This document shows positions 10,451 through 21,453 of a stretch of DNA of 64,000 bases, one piece after another. Source of the stretch: Endomychus coccineus (lineage: Eukaryota; Arthropoda; Insecta; Coleoptera; Endomychidae). How positions within the stretch are numbered: position 1 is the stretch's first letter; each line of letters starts with the position of its first letter. A program made the position numbers and the translations under genes. Under the pieces are notes generated by a model. The model searched no databases, had not been told where the DNA came from, and was given only the letters and a program-made list of their open reading frames with translations. The stretch spans positions 13,755,631-13,819,630 of the forward strand of contig OY294070.1 in the NCBI GenBank assembly GCA_958510875.1, given 5' to 3'.

Positions 10451-10990
10451 TTTTTACTGTCCATAAGACCAATGATATAACATGGTATAAGACACGTCAA
10501 GAATATACAGGTATGTTAGTGAACAAATAAATAAATAGATAAATGAACACGTATTTTGGTACAACAAATAAGACAGAAAAGGAAAACAAAACACGATACA
10601 AAGAAATACAAAGACAATACTTCCTTTGGAAAACATTATTATATTAAGTTCGAAAAGTAACAAATAATAATGTATCTACTATACTTATTTATGAATATTA
10701 AATTAGGAAACTAAAGGAAATGAGCAAAATTTTATGGATCATCTGTTATTGCAGATGCCAAAGTACTTTATTTGAGTACCTTTTGATTGCTCCAAATATA
10801 TTTAAATTCCTTTTAAGTATTTTCAATACATATCGATTCTAATTACTTTCTAAATACCTCGATTATTTTCCCATACTCTCTGATAACTTTAATTAGTAGC
10901 AAATAATATTATGATTCTTTCAAAGTAGATGGGTATCAGATAATTTTATGGCATAACCTCGTTGGCGCGGTAACCCATGTCTGGAGACCA
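10451..10990. other. AT-rich stretch, no gene seen
   Basis: No motif, terminal repeat or exon signal recognised on either strand. Confidence 0.45.
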
Positions 10991-10999
10991 GAACAGAAT

Positions 11000-12935
11000 A
11001 ATTTTGAAGTCAGAAATATGTGCAATGAAACAATAAATGCTTCAAAAAAGGCATATAATGCCAAAATAAGATCAAAACTTATCGAATGCCCGAATGGCTC
11101 CCGTTCGTTTTGGACTTCCGCCGAAGCAATTGGTACAAATTTCACTTGCAGTTCATTCCCTTACCAAAGATGATGGCACAATGGCTACTATACCACAAGA
11201 AAAAGTCAACCCTTTTGCTGGAATGTTTGCAGCAAATTCCACTTTGGATCCACAAGGGAAGGACCCAGCTGCCATCGATAGCCATATGCCTGAGATTGTC
11301 TTTCGTCAGGGTACAATTAGGCGCATTCTGCTTGATCTCAATACCAAAAAGTTATGGGGCCTGAATTAACCCGTTTCCTGCAGGTTGTTTACCCTTTTAT
11401 ACAAACTTGGTGTATGTAATTCCAGCTTCCACCAATTCCAAAAAAAAGAAAACGAGATTCTTCCTAATACTTAGACCATTGCACTATTATCTGTGATCTC
11501 CAAAGTGATGGAGGAAGTAATCAACATCGAGCTCATCCAATACTTAGAGCTTCAAAATCGTGAATAACCGGCAATATGGCTTTCGTTAGCAGAGATACGT
11601 AACACATGTATGGCAGAAATCTATTGAAAAACATGAGGAATCTCTAGCTGTAGCATTAAATATTTCCAAAGCATTTGATCGACTCCGGCACCAAAGCCTT
11701 ATCATGAAAGTTTGCACACGTGCTGTGTGTTGATACGGCAGATATTTCATTCAGAATGGTTTTGCTCTTAAAGTGCATACATGTGAAATTTTTAAGCCAA
11801 AGTTAAATATTAAAATGGTTGTTGAAATAGATAACGAACTGCTAATGTGATGTTATTGTTATTATGTCCTAGTTAAACTAGTATAAGATGTCAAGGTAGC
11901 TGTGCCAAACAATATGTTTAATATATTGACGCCGCAACATTAAACATATTGCTTTGTGGGTCAGGTCCGAGATGTAAACTATACTTATAATAACATTACT
12001 AAATAGAAATAAGGTCGCATTCTATAACTTAGGGATTTTAGGTAATCTCGTATAGGGATGGAAGATTCCTATACTCCAATACACTTCATACCGTTTTCTC
12101 ATCTAGAGTCCCTGTACCATCCAATGAAGCCAGAGGAGCGAGACAAAGGCAAGTTGTCGCAATTAATGGGGATTTGGCAAAGATTTTGAAATGAGGATCT
12201 GATAATCTAGTGATTTAATGCAACCAAAACTCAAGCTTGCGTCTGCTATAGGAAGGCAGATCCCATAATCCCTAATATGGTAACGTCAGGTACAACTATT
12301 CCTATGAAGTCTTCCATATCCATGCTGGGGATCATCACCAACAACACTCTCTCATGGGACGATCATGTGAGTTCAATTAAGAAAACCGCTTTACAAACAC
12401 TTGATTTTCTATTCCGTGTCAAGAGCTACTTTACATCCCAGCAGCACCTCATAATCTACAAAGCACAGATTCAACCTGTGTTGGAGTTCGGCTTCACAAC
12501 ATAAGCTGAAGATCTTGGATTCTATCCAGACGAGAGTTATTCATCTGATGATGTCACACTTACGAGTTCACTAACCTCTCTAGAACATCGTAAAAAGGTG
12601 GGAGATTTCACCCTTTTCTATAGATATTTCCATCAGAAATCTCGTCTGTTGTTCGACAGCGAGAGATTCCAGATAGGCAGACTAGACGAGCTCGAACTAG
12701 TCACCCTTTCATTATCAAGTTCGAGACCTGCCGAACTTCTTATCAGACTTCATTTTTCAATCGAACAGCGATGTTGTGGATTTTTCTACCTAGTAAGGTC
12801 TTTTTCTATACCTATAACCCCCAAACCTTCAAGAAAAATACGAATGCCTATCTCCTATCCCAACATTACACCTCTGGCTCTCAGGATGTTCTTCGAACAT
12901 TATAGGTTTCCATCTCGTGTAATCAAAGTATGAAA
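11000..12935 (+). pseudogene. LINE-A copy 1 (non-LTR reverse transcriptase), interrupted
   Basis: This is the fullest copy of the commonest LINE family here. Blocks are SKKAYNAKIRSKLIE and SRSFWTSAEAI (pre-RT), FRQGTIRRILLDLNTKK, ISKVMEEVINIELIQYL, YVTHVWQKSIEKH-like and ISKAFDRLRHQSLIMKV (first palm Asp region). After a gap come VTSGTTIPMKSSISMLGI, NNTLSWDDHV, QTLDFLFRVKSYF and a 3' part ending near FKKNTNAHLL. Many stops and shifts are present, and the RT centre is replaced by other DNA at about 11729-12078. The 3' end carries a small hairpin (12886-12900) also found in other copies. There is no RNase H. Confidence 0.85.
11846..12078. repeat. LTR-like dispersed repeat inside LINE-A
   Basis: This matches 40136-40365 along its whole length (shared words ttattatgtcctag, aagatgtcaaggtagctgtg, ataaggtcgcattctata, agattcctatact). 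The other copy is the right half of a solo LTR, so this is probably the 3' portion of a related LTR. Its end at 12078 (…tactcca) matches the LTR end. The left part (about 11730-11845) does not match the other LTR, so the 5' boundary is unknown. Confidence 0.75.
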
Positions 12936-13622
12936 AAGCACTTTGTTGACTTGCTTGCCCCTCGTAATAATCTTATTCCTCGTTATTAAAGACTAAATTG
13001 AATCACGGTTCTCAAGTAAACTTCATAATATTTAATGACTATAAAACCAAATAAAGATCTCACATCAAAAGAACAGTGTAATATTTCAATATTCAGTTAT
13101 CCATCAACATGCATTAATTAATATTGCATCATTTAGTAGACTATCAATTGTTAAAAATAGTCTACACAACCCCCTTGTTTACGCATAAAGTAAATCAATA
13201 AATTATAATAAAAAAATAATTTATCAAACGTGTACAGTTGAACTATTACACGCAAACTTATCGATATGTTGTGTATGTCAAATACTGTCCAGAGAATATT
13301 ACGTTCAATGTTGGGTAATTAATTTGAGTTATGTTATACCCCTAGTTTCAGTCTAGATGACCGTTATATTATCTCGACACGAAATCTCCCAATGTTAAAA
13401 ATTCGACAACTGTCGTACATTAACACTGATATTAGCCGCGATAAATTTATTTCGTATTTCAATAATAATTATTAGTCGTATTTTCCCTACTTATATTCAC
13501 ATCGCGCTTCATGAATATTCATTGGCCTCACCGAAAATCGATATTATACGTTTGGTCTAATTTAAACTCCACATTTAAACACAGTTTGTTAGCATGTGTT
13601 GAAAAAATATACTCCCACTAAA
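12936..13622. other. AT-rich stretch before the satellite
   Basis: Nothing recognisable apart from A/T-rich sequence and short random frames. Confidence 0.45.
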
Positions 13623-15681
13623 ACTAATTTGCTACTTCAATGGAAAATAGCTGTATAATAACGGGTCGCAAATTATAGAGTATTTATTTATTCTAAAGAG
13701 TGATCGTTCATCCTTTCTTTTCATTTTCCATCAAGAAAGGACTGAGATCCTCTTGAAGACCTAAAGTTTCGGCTATATTTGATTCGAAAATGAACATTTT
13801 CAAGAAAGATTTAAATTTTTACAAGTTTGTAATATAGGAACTATACGAAGTATGAATATTTTCCTCGCTAAATGGAGCATAATTACTTCCCTCATTATAC
13901 GTAGTAGAATAAGGGACCTCCCTCACTATATGTAGTATAATTACCAACTCTACTATATGAAATTTAATAACCTTCCGTACTATATGTAGTAGAAATTAGT
14001 TCCATCACTACGTAGTATAATAACTTGGATCACTAAAAGTAGTATAAACACTTACCACACTATAAGAAGCATACTAACTTCCCACACTATATATAGTATA
14101 AATACTGTCACTATCCGTAGTATAATTAGGTACTTCCCTCAATATAAATAATATCACTTTCTTCACTACATAGAGTTGAATCAATTTCCTTACTATATTT
14201 AGTATAATTACTTCCTTCGGTATACGTAGTATAAGGACCTCCCTCACTATACGAAGCATAATTAATTCCACGCCATAAGCACTAAATTAATCACTATGAA
14301 ATTTGATAACTAATTTGCTACTTCAATGGAAAATAGCTGTATAATAACGGGTCGCAAATTATAGAGTATTTATTTATTCTAAAGAGTGATCGTTCATCCT
14401 TTCTTTTCATTTTCCACCAAGAAAGGACTGAGATCCTCTTGAAGACCTAAAGTTTCGGCTATATTTGATTCGAAAATGAACATTTTCAAGAAAGATTTAA
14501 ATTTTTACAAGTTTGTAATATAGGAACTATACGAAGTATGAATATTTTCCTCGCTAAATGGAGCATAATTACTTCCCTCATTATACGTAGTAGAATAAGG
14601 GACCTCCCTCACTATATGTAGTATAATTACCAACTCTACTATATGAAATTTAATAACCTTCCGTACTATATGTAGTAGAAATTAGTTCCATCACTACGTA
14701 GTATAATAACTTGGATCACTAAAAGTAGTATAAACACTTACCACACTATAAGAAGCATACTAACTTCCCACACTATATATAGTATAAATACTGTCACTAT
14801 CCGTAGTATAATTAGGTACTTCCCTCAATATAAATAATATCACTTTCTTCACTACATAGAGTTGAATCAATTTCCTTACTATATTTAGTATAATTACTTC
14901 CTTCGGTATACGTAGTATAAGGACCTCCCTCACTATACGAAGCATAATTAATTCCACGCCATAAGCACTAAATTAATCACTATGAAATTTGATAACTAAT
15001 TTGCTACTTCAATGGAAAATAGCTGTATAATAACGGGTCGCAAATTATAGAGTATTTATTTATTCTAAAGAGTGATCGTTCATCCTTTCTTTTCATTTTC
15101 CACCAAGAAAGGACTGAGATCCTCTTGAAGACCTAAAGTTTCGGCTATATTTGATTCGAAAATTAACATTTTCAAGAAAGATTTGAATTTTTACAAGTTT
15201 GTAATATAGGAACTATACGAAGTATGAATATTTTCCTCGCTAAATGGAGCATAATTACTTCCCTCATTATACGTTGTAGAATAAGGGACCTCCCTCACTA
15301 TATGTAGTATAATTACCAACTCTACTATATGAAATTTAATAACCTTCCGTACTATATGTAGTAGAAATTAGTTCCATCACTACGTAGTATGATAATTTGG
15401 ATCACTAAAAGTAGTATAAACACTTACCACACTATAAGAAGCATACTAACTTCCCACACTATATATAGTATAAATACTGTCACTATCCGTAGTATAATTA
15501 GGTACTTCCCTCAATATAAATAATATCACTTTCTTCACTACATAGAGTTGAATCACTTTCCTTACTATATTTAGTATAATTACTTCCTTCGGTATACGTA
15601 GTATGAGGACCTCCCTCACTATACGAAGCATAATTAATTCCACGCCATAAGCACTAAATTAATCACTAGGAAATTTAATAA
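13623..15681. repeat. 686-bp higher-order repeat, three copies
   Basis: Units start with actaatttgctacttcaatg at 13623, 14309 and 14995, an exact 686-bp period. Units 1 and 2 differ at very few positions; unit 3 has slightly more changes. Each unit has about 230 bp of non-satellite sequence followed by about 17 degenerate 27-bp monomers. The array stops near 15681 where the sequence continues into monomers without the 230-bp block. Confidence 0.97.
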
Positions 15682-17085
15682 CTTTCCTTACTATATATAG
15701 TAGAATCTCTTCCTCTACTTCGTAGTATAATTACTTCCTTCGCTATATGTAGTATAAGCACTTCTCTCACCATACGTATTATAAACACTTCCCTCACATA
15801 AGACACATTACATCTCTCACTAAATGTAGCACAATTACTTCCCTCACTATACGAAGCATAATTACTTCCATCACTGTATGTAATATAATTAAGTCCATCA
15901 CTATATGTAGTATAATTACTATCACTAACCGCAGTATAATTAGGTACTTACCTCACTATACTTAGTATAATTAATCACTTCACTATGTGGAGTGAAATAA
16001 CTTTCCTCACTACAGTTAGAAAAATTACTTCTTTCGGTAAAGTAGTATAAACACTTTCCTCGCTAAAGGTAGAATAAACACTCCCCTCACTATACGAAGA
16101 ATAATTACTCCCACGCTATAAGCAGAATGAATAATCATTATGAAATTTGATAACTTTACTTACTATATGTAGTATATTCACTCCCACTACTACGTAGTAT
16201 AAACACTTCCCTCACATGCGACGCATAATTACATTCCTCGCTATATGTAGCACAATTACTTCCCTCACTATACGAAACTTCCCTCACTGTATCTAGTGTG
16301 ATTACTTCTATCACTATATGTATCTATCACTATATGAAGTATAATTACGTCCATCGCTATACGTATAGTATAAGTACTCCCCTCTTTATACGCATCATAA
16401 TTACTTCCCTCACTGAATGTAGAGTTATTACTCCTATCACTATTCGTAGTATAGGTACTTACTTCCCTCACTATACGAAATATAACTATTGCCACGCTAT
16501 AAGCAGTATAATTAATCATTATGAAGTTTAATAACTTTCCTTACTATATGTGGTATAATCACTTCCAATACTACGTAGTATACTTACTTCCTTCGCTATA
16601 CGTAGTATAAACACTTCCCTCACATACGACGCATAATTACATTCCTTGCTATATGTAGCATAGTACTACTACCCTAACTATATGTAGTGTACTTCTATTA
16701 ATATACGTAGCATAATTACTTACCTCACTATAAGAAGCATAATTACTTTCCTCATTATATGTAGTATTATATGTCCATCGCTAGACGTAGTATAATTACT
16801 CCCCTCACTATACGCACCATAATTACTTCCCTCACTATGAGAATCATAATTACTTCCCTCAATATAAAAAGCATAATTACTTCCCTCATTATATGTAGTA
16901 TAATTAAGTCCATCGCTATACGTAGTATAATTACTCCTCTCACTATAAGCAGCATAATTGCTTCCCTCACTATGTAGTGTAATTACCTCTATCACTGTAC
17001 GTAGTATAATTACTTCTATCACTATACGTAGTATAATTACTTCCTTCACTAAACGAAGCATAATTACTTTCCTCACTGTGTGTGA
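13840..17085. repeat. 27-bp minisatellite array
   Basis: The monomer approximates actatacgtagtataattac plus ttccctc (27 bp); its core actatacgtagtat is nearly self-complementary. Monomers diverge strongly in 15.68-17.08 kb and are homogenised within the 686-bp units to the left. Because 27 is a multiple of three, long frames of a 9-residue repeat appear on both strands (for example REVIMLRIV on the minus strand). I regard these as by-products. Confidence 0.95.
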
Positions 17086-17091
17086 CCGATA

Positions 17092-17264
17092 ACGCAGGGC
17101 TTGGAAACGCGCAAAATCGATGGGTAGAGATATGTCTTAGAAAAAGGTTTTGTGGTAATAATGAAAGAATAATTTTAGTGCTTCACGCTGGTAATCGACA
17201 AAGTTTTATCTCTGGAGTGGGAACTGATGCGATTCAAAAACTTGCAATACACATTAGCACCTAG
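17092..17264 (+). pseudogene. Possible DDE transposase fragment
   Basis: The frame NRWVEICLRKRFCGNNERI followed by ILVLHAGNRQSFISGVG resembles the stretch before the catalytic Asp in a group of insect IS630-like/uncharacterised DDE transposases (a …LIVLHAGxxxGFVxG pattern). Only about 55 residues are present, ending at a stop, with no catalytic residue visible. It starts right at the satellite edge. The family call is tentative. Confidence 0.35.
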
Positions 17265-17312
17265 AGAGATCCCAGGAATGGTATCAAGAGGAATTAATTT
17301 CTTTTTTCAATA

Positions 17313-17880
17313 TTTTGACTACACGAGAGGAAATCCCGGTGGCCCGTGATGGCCACCGGGGAATTTTCGGAGAGGAGATTGGAATTTTTCTTGAGAGTTT
17401 GGAGGTTATAGGCACAACGAAAGATCTCCACCAACTTCGCCACTCAATATGAAATTGAAGTCTGCTAGGAAGAAATTCGGCAAATCTCGAGCGGTTTTGG
17501 CAATGGACCTCACATGATCATCCCATGAGAGGGTGCTGTTGGTGATGTTGCCGAGCATGGATATGAAGGACTTCATAGGAATAGTTGTACCTGACATCAT
17601 CATTTTAGGGATTGTGGGATACGCCTTCTTGGAGAAGACGCAAACTTGAGTTTTGGTTGCATTAAATTAAACTCTATTGATTATCAGATCCCCATTCCCA
17701 AATCTTTGCCAGATCTCCATTAATTGCGTCTCGCTCCTCTGGCTTCAATGGATGGTATAGAGGCTCTAGATGAGAAAGCGGTATGAAATGTACCATCATC
17801 TGTAAAGCTGTGGACGGGACAGTTGGTCACTTCCGGCAGATCGTTTATATGAAGCAGAAACAAATATCAGAAACAAGTAT
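17313..17880 (-). pseudogene. LINE-A copy 2, 5'-truncated
   Basis: Minus-strand blocks HSFTDDGTFH (YADD-type catalytic motif), MMMSGTTIPMKSFISMLG, NSTLSWDDHVRSIAKT and a 3' end reading toward ctctcgtgtagtcaaaatat identify the family. The 5' edge is near 17880 and the 3' edge near 17313 with a short A-rich tail. The usual 3' hairpin is replaced by a GC-rich one at 17335-17360. Confidence 0.8.
17335..17360. repeat. GC-rich perfect hairpin at LINE-A 3' end
   Basis: cccggtggcc, a 6-nt loop cgtgat, then ggccaccggg: 10 perfect pairs in otherwise AT-rich DNA. It occupies the place where other copies have atgttc-ttc-gaacat. Confidence 0.85.
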
Positions 17881-19000
17881 CAATACAGAATGAAGAATGA
17901 CCTGTCACAAATTAACTGAGTAATCCGCAATAATCATTCGAATAGTTGCTATGTTTCAAACAATCTTTTATGCATTATTTTAAGTAACGCTGCGACCTGA
18001 AGCTGAGCCGAGCCTCAATACTTCCGGTTCACTAGTCCAATTTCGCGAACATCCAAATATGAATTTATATCAATTCTAACTCATTTTCTGGCTTCCGAAA
18101 ACAACTTTCGACTTTCCACGTTTGCATGTAAAGTGGTCCAATTTCCCGTTTGATAATTATCGAGAGGAGAGTGAAGGCGGCACTCGAATATCCAAAACCT
18201 GATATAAACCGATGCCTTCCAGAGACAGAGAGCGCGAGAACGAAAGGGAAGCTACCCTAATTTCTACAAATCATCCAGTTTTTTTCGATGCTACCCTTTC
18301 TCTGGTTTTAATTGTTTTAAAGCACATTGCCAATTTCTGAATACTCCCGGACTCTGAAGTTTGTCTTACAACCACCAACAGATCACTATTACAGAAATAG
18401 TTGGTTCGAATTTGCTGTACTACAATTTCCTAATCAAGATGTATTATTGCGTTATTTGCAGTCATTCGTTGGGTAATATTCACTTTTAAAGGAAATATCT
18501 AGGTCACGAAAACTTATTGCGGTTTCTGGAACATCCAATTTTGCTACGATTGAACGAGGCTTTCCAACTGCTCCGAGAAATATTGGTAGCACTAATAATA
18601 ATTAGCGACATACGAGAATACCATACTGCTTTCCCAATTGAATTATAGATCCTCCCCTTTGCACAGAAAGATAAGGTTTCTTGTGCATTTTCTTCTTTCG
18701 TTTTCACAATTTAAAAAGTACCATTGCAATCTCACATCTTCACGCTACTCACAAATAGAGAGGAAACGCGGAAAAATAAGTTATTCGAAAGTATAACGTG
18801 AAAGTGTGTATATATTTTCCAAATTACATATCAGTTAAAAGCCATACTGAAGTTCCTTTTAAACATAATCAAATTGCTTCACATACGTTCATTTGTCTTA
18901 TTTATTATTAAATACATCTTAAAAAAATTGAATTGTAACTGTGCTGCGAAAGCAATTTTTGAAAGTGACAATAAATAACGGCCTAACGTGAAAAAATAAA
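17881..19000. other. No recognisable gene
   Basis: Mixed composition, somewhat GC-richer near 18000-18260. No motif, repeat partner or convincing exon was found on either strand. Confidence 0.4.
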
Positions 19001-19312
19001 ATGAATTTCCAATTTTATCTGCGGGCGATGAAGAAATATGAGACACAAAAAGGAGACGCTTCTCATAATTGTGGTTATTATTACAAACTCCACGTTCACT
19101 TGAGTTTAATGGGAAATAGCTTATCTGGTGTAAAAATTAGACAAATTGTGATGAGGCGTAACTCAAAAAGGGAAGGTGAAATTGATCATAAGACTGTTCT
19201 GCAGATGATTACATCACTTCTGGATCGATTCTCATTTATGGTCCTTCGAGCCTTGACCTGCTCTAGAATAATCCTAATAGAACATAATTTGGCGTATAAT
19301 AAAGATTCTTGA
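19001..19312 (+). CDS. Unrecognised 103-codon frame beside PLE fragments
   Basis: The frame starts ATG AAT TTC and runs to a stop at 19312. Basic and polar residues dominate, with a stretch KIRQIVMRRNSKREGEIDHK and a following QMITSLLDRF. This vaguely resembles the segment after the GIY-YIG core in PLE family 2 (IHIKRDSNSVSHR, QIYTNLI), and the frame ends where a PLE terminal repeat begins, so it may be a PLE tail. It could equally be a chance frame. Confidence 0.25.
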   Translation: MNFQFYLRAMKKYETQKGDASHNCGYYYKLHVHLSLMGNSLSGVKIRQIVMRRNSKREGEIDHKTVLQMITSLLDRFSFMVLRALTCSRIILIEHNLAYNKDS

Positions 19313-19318
19313 CCCAGG

Positions 19319-19615
19319 TATGAATTATATATAAATTCTCGGGAAATAGGTCACATTAACACTTATGCTTTATATTTTCGTTACTGCTTTGATTATAACC
19401 ATCAATTCGATTACAAAAATGTTAATATTTTAACTAAGGAAACCAATTGTAATAAAAGATCTATTCTGGAGATGATTCACATAAAACGTGACTCCAAATC
19501 TGTAAATCATAGAACTGACGTTCAGACACTAAGTCATATTTATACTAACTTAATTAATTAATTCTTCAAGTTCCTACATATTGTTAAAAGTATATTTTAG
19601 GTAGAATGTTAAGAG
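19319..19615 (+). pseudogene. PLE family 2 endonuclease fragment fused to an inverted terminal repeat
   Basis: The first part (about 19300-19362, ttctcgggaaataggtcac) is the reverse complement of the terminal repeat at 37020-37120. It joins directly to codons for FDYNHQFDYKNVNILTKET, MIHIKRDSKSVNHRTDVQ and HIYTNLIN, the same protein tail as on the minus strand at 36.35-36.6 kb. The joined order (inverted terminal repeat, then endonuclease tail) is the same in both copies. No catalytic GIY-YIG residues remain here. Confidence 0.7.
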
Positions 19616-19739
19616 TATACTCCAGAGGCCAGACCTTCTTTTATTACCTAATAAATCATGACATCTGGTTCGAAAATAAATACTGAACTCGTCTCGTTTG
19701 TTAGTCGCTCATAGACTTTGATGAAATGTGTTCGTATTT

Positions 19740-19952
19740 TTTGAAAAATCAGCGTTAGCCGAACATATTTTAAATACAGGTCACACCATTTCTCAAGAAA
19801 GTTTATCACTTTTAAAACACAGTACAGACAAATACCTAGGTATATTAGAAGGGATGGAAATGTATAAACAAAAAAGCAATTTACTAAATTTCGATTTATC
19901 TCCACCTGAGGGTAACCCTTTGTTTACATTATTATCCCCAAATGGTATTTAA
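19740..19952 (+). pseudogene. PLE family 1 C-terminus
   Basis: Residues ALAEHILNTGHTISQESL, LLKHSTDKYLGILEGMEMYK and FDLSPPEGNPLFTLLSPNG end at a stop at about 19950. The tail is uninterrupted and closely matches the more decayed copy at 9.9-10.09 kb. It is the region after the GIY-YIG core of a Penelope-like element; the catalytic part is missing. A hammerhead-like motif follows 30 bp downstream. Confidence 0.78.
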
Positions 19953-19964
19953 ATAGGCACATTT

Positions 19965-20034
19965 TGATTTATAATTTAGTTTATTCTGATGATGGCTACT
20001 TGGTAGCCGAAAGGTCCTCAGTACTTTAAATATA
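19965..20034 (+). ncRNA. Hammerhead-ribozyme-like motif in PLE family 1 3' region
   Basis: The core box CTGATGA is at 19986-19992. Stem II has a perfect 6-bp pairing GGCTAC (19994-19999) with GTAGCC (20003-20008) and loop TTG, followed at once by GAAA (20009-20012). Flanking A/T-rich arms could pair as stem I. One extra T lies between CTGATGA and stem II, and the base after GAAA is G rather than the usual C, so the cleavage site is unclear. PLEs are known to carry hammerhead ribozymes in their terminal repeats; activity here is inferred only. Confidence 0.5.
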
Positions 20035-20084
20035 TTTTTTTTTTTGCTTTAGGACAAGGCCTATTAGCCAGTTGCATTATAATA

Positions 20085-20085
<1 letters not shown>

Positions 20086-20152
<67 letters not shown>
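20086..20152. repeat. (TA)n microsatellite
   Basis: About 65 bp of TA dinucleotides followed by a short CA run (tacatatacacacaca). Confidence 0.95.
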
Positions 20153-20158
<6 letters not shown>

Positions 20159-20645
20159 CACACACATAGTGGATAAGGGTGATTATTTCTTATTTATAGT
20201 GTTATAATATATCCACAGTGTGAACTTTTTTATAGTTTATTAGTATACATGTATTTTGATTGTAATCCTAAAGAACACATTTAATTGATAATCATTTTAA
20301 TAATTTATAAAAATATAAGAATCTACACATCAGTTTGGTTGAATTTTATTGAAAATTCACTAGTGGCAATGAGAAGAAGTCATAAATTAAAAAAATGCAG
20401 TGATCCAAAATACCTATGAAATAACTATAATATATATATATTATAAATCAACACTACACTGTAGTGTTCATTTGTAACATAATGGATTTCCATTCCAACA
20501 AGTAAAGATCCTTTACAATCTAAAAAAAAATATATAGTAATAGAGGAAAAACATTGACAAATTACATAGATTCTTACTACTTCTAATTAAAAATTATAAA
20601 ATTACTGTTTTGCTTTCAAATTAACAAGTGTTTGTTTCTTTATCT
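20153..20645. other. AT-rich stretch, no gene seen
   Basis: Would be 3' flank of the minus-strand candidate gene to its right. No polyadenylation site can be picked with confidence among many A/T-rich words. Confidence 0.4.
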
Positions 20646-21051
20646 CTAATTCAGCAGGGCTTCCCTCATGAGGTCTTGCTGTTCAAGCTGCCATTTCACA
20701 ACATTTTGACCTTTTTTTTAATTCCATGTCTGCAATGGCCTATCTTTTGTCCAGGAGGGAATCATATTTCTCTGCGATTGTTGAGGATGTCAATTCCCGA
20801 GAAACTAAAGGTCTTCTCCTACTGGAAGTTGCATTTGCCAAGATAGTTGGCTTTCGAGTTCTCAACATGCTGCTCTTGAATTCGCTCAGTCCCCATCCTA
20901 ATGTTGGTTGATTCTGTCATAAAAAATATGATGTTCCTACGATATATTTATGTTTTCCAAAATACCTTACCATATCAGTAGTTTTGATTTCATCGTTAGA
21001 ATTACCAGATTCGTCACAATTATCAGGTTCCATTGGCACATTGATTGAAGC
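20646..21051 (-). CDS. Two exons of a possible SANT-associated coiled-coil protein, or its pseudogene
   Basis: The exon at 21051-20971 (81 nt) follows an acceptor ending …attattcacag and ends ATG|GTAAGG. A 57-nt intron (20970-20914) ends …tttttatgacag. The next exon, in the same phase, runs 20913 to a stop at 20646-20648. It reads NQPTLGWGLSEFKSSMLRTR, a basic stretch SSRRRPLVSRE, EKYDSLLDKR, an in-frame TAG, then ADMELKKK and VVKWQLEQQDLMREALLN. A basic linker followed by a Lys/Glu/Leu-rich helical tail is typical of insect Myb/SANT-like DNA-binding proteins, many linked to Harbinger transposons. The TAG would remove the coiled coil. No DNA-binding domain was found upstream. Confidence 0.45.
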
Positions 21052-21407
21052 CTGTGAATAATAGATTTTCAATGAAGAGAATAAATTGAGTTCAATATTT
21101 TTGAAAGCACATCCCACACCAACAAGTTGTACTCTCCATGTAATGTTGCTGCTATAATTCCAAGTGAGAAGCAAAATAGTAGTATTAATATCTCGTAATC
21201 ATCTCAAATTGTGTGTCGTAGCTGCTTCTCAGTTTCAGAAAAATTAGGGATACGGGTCTCCTTTACAATAGTTCTCTACGAAAATAACAGTTTTCAGTAG
21301 AATTCACTACGATAATTGTGTATTATATTACCTTATTACTTTCCATTTCAACGATGCAAATGGGCATTAGTAACACTGCTTGTGATTCCGGGAAGAAATC
21401 GTTTTAC

Positions 21408-21453
21408 CCATAGATAACTCTACTACCGTACTACCTAGTAGAGTTATCTATGG
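21408..21453. repeat. Perfect 18-bp hairpin with 10-nt loop
   Basis: ccatagataactctacta (21408-21425) pairs perfectly with tagtagagttatctatgg (21436-21453); the loop is ccgtactacc. The outer bases are partly complementary as well (ttttac…/…gtttta). It stands in a GC-richer pocket upstream of the minus-strand exons. It could be the remnant of small inverted termini or an RNA hairpin. Confidence 0.85.

Noticed and set aside
11086..11369. Two overlapping plus-strand frames as genes
   Set aside because: Both are shadows of the LINE-A pre-RT region; only one frame carries the LINE wording.
13623..15681. CRISPR-like array
   Set aside because: Repeats are contiguous and have no unique spacers; the genome is eukaryotic and this is a satellite.
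14074..17076. Repeated 65- to 118-codon frames such as REVIMLRIV repeats on the minus strand
   Set aside because: They arise because the satellite monomer is 27 bp (nine codons); both strands and several frames are open, and the 'protein' is only the satellite translated.
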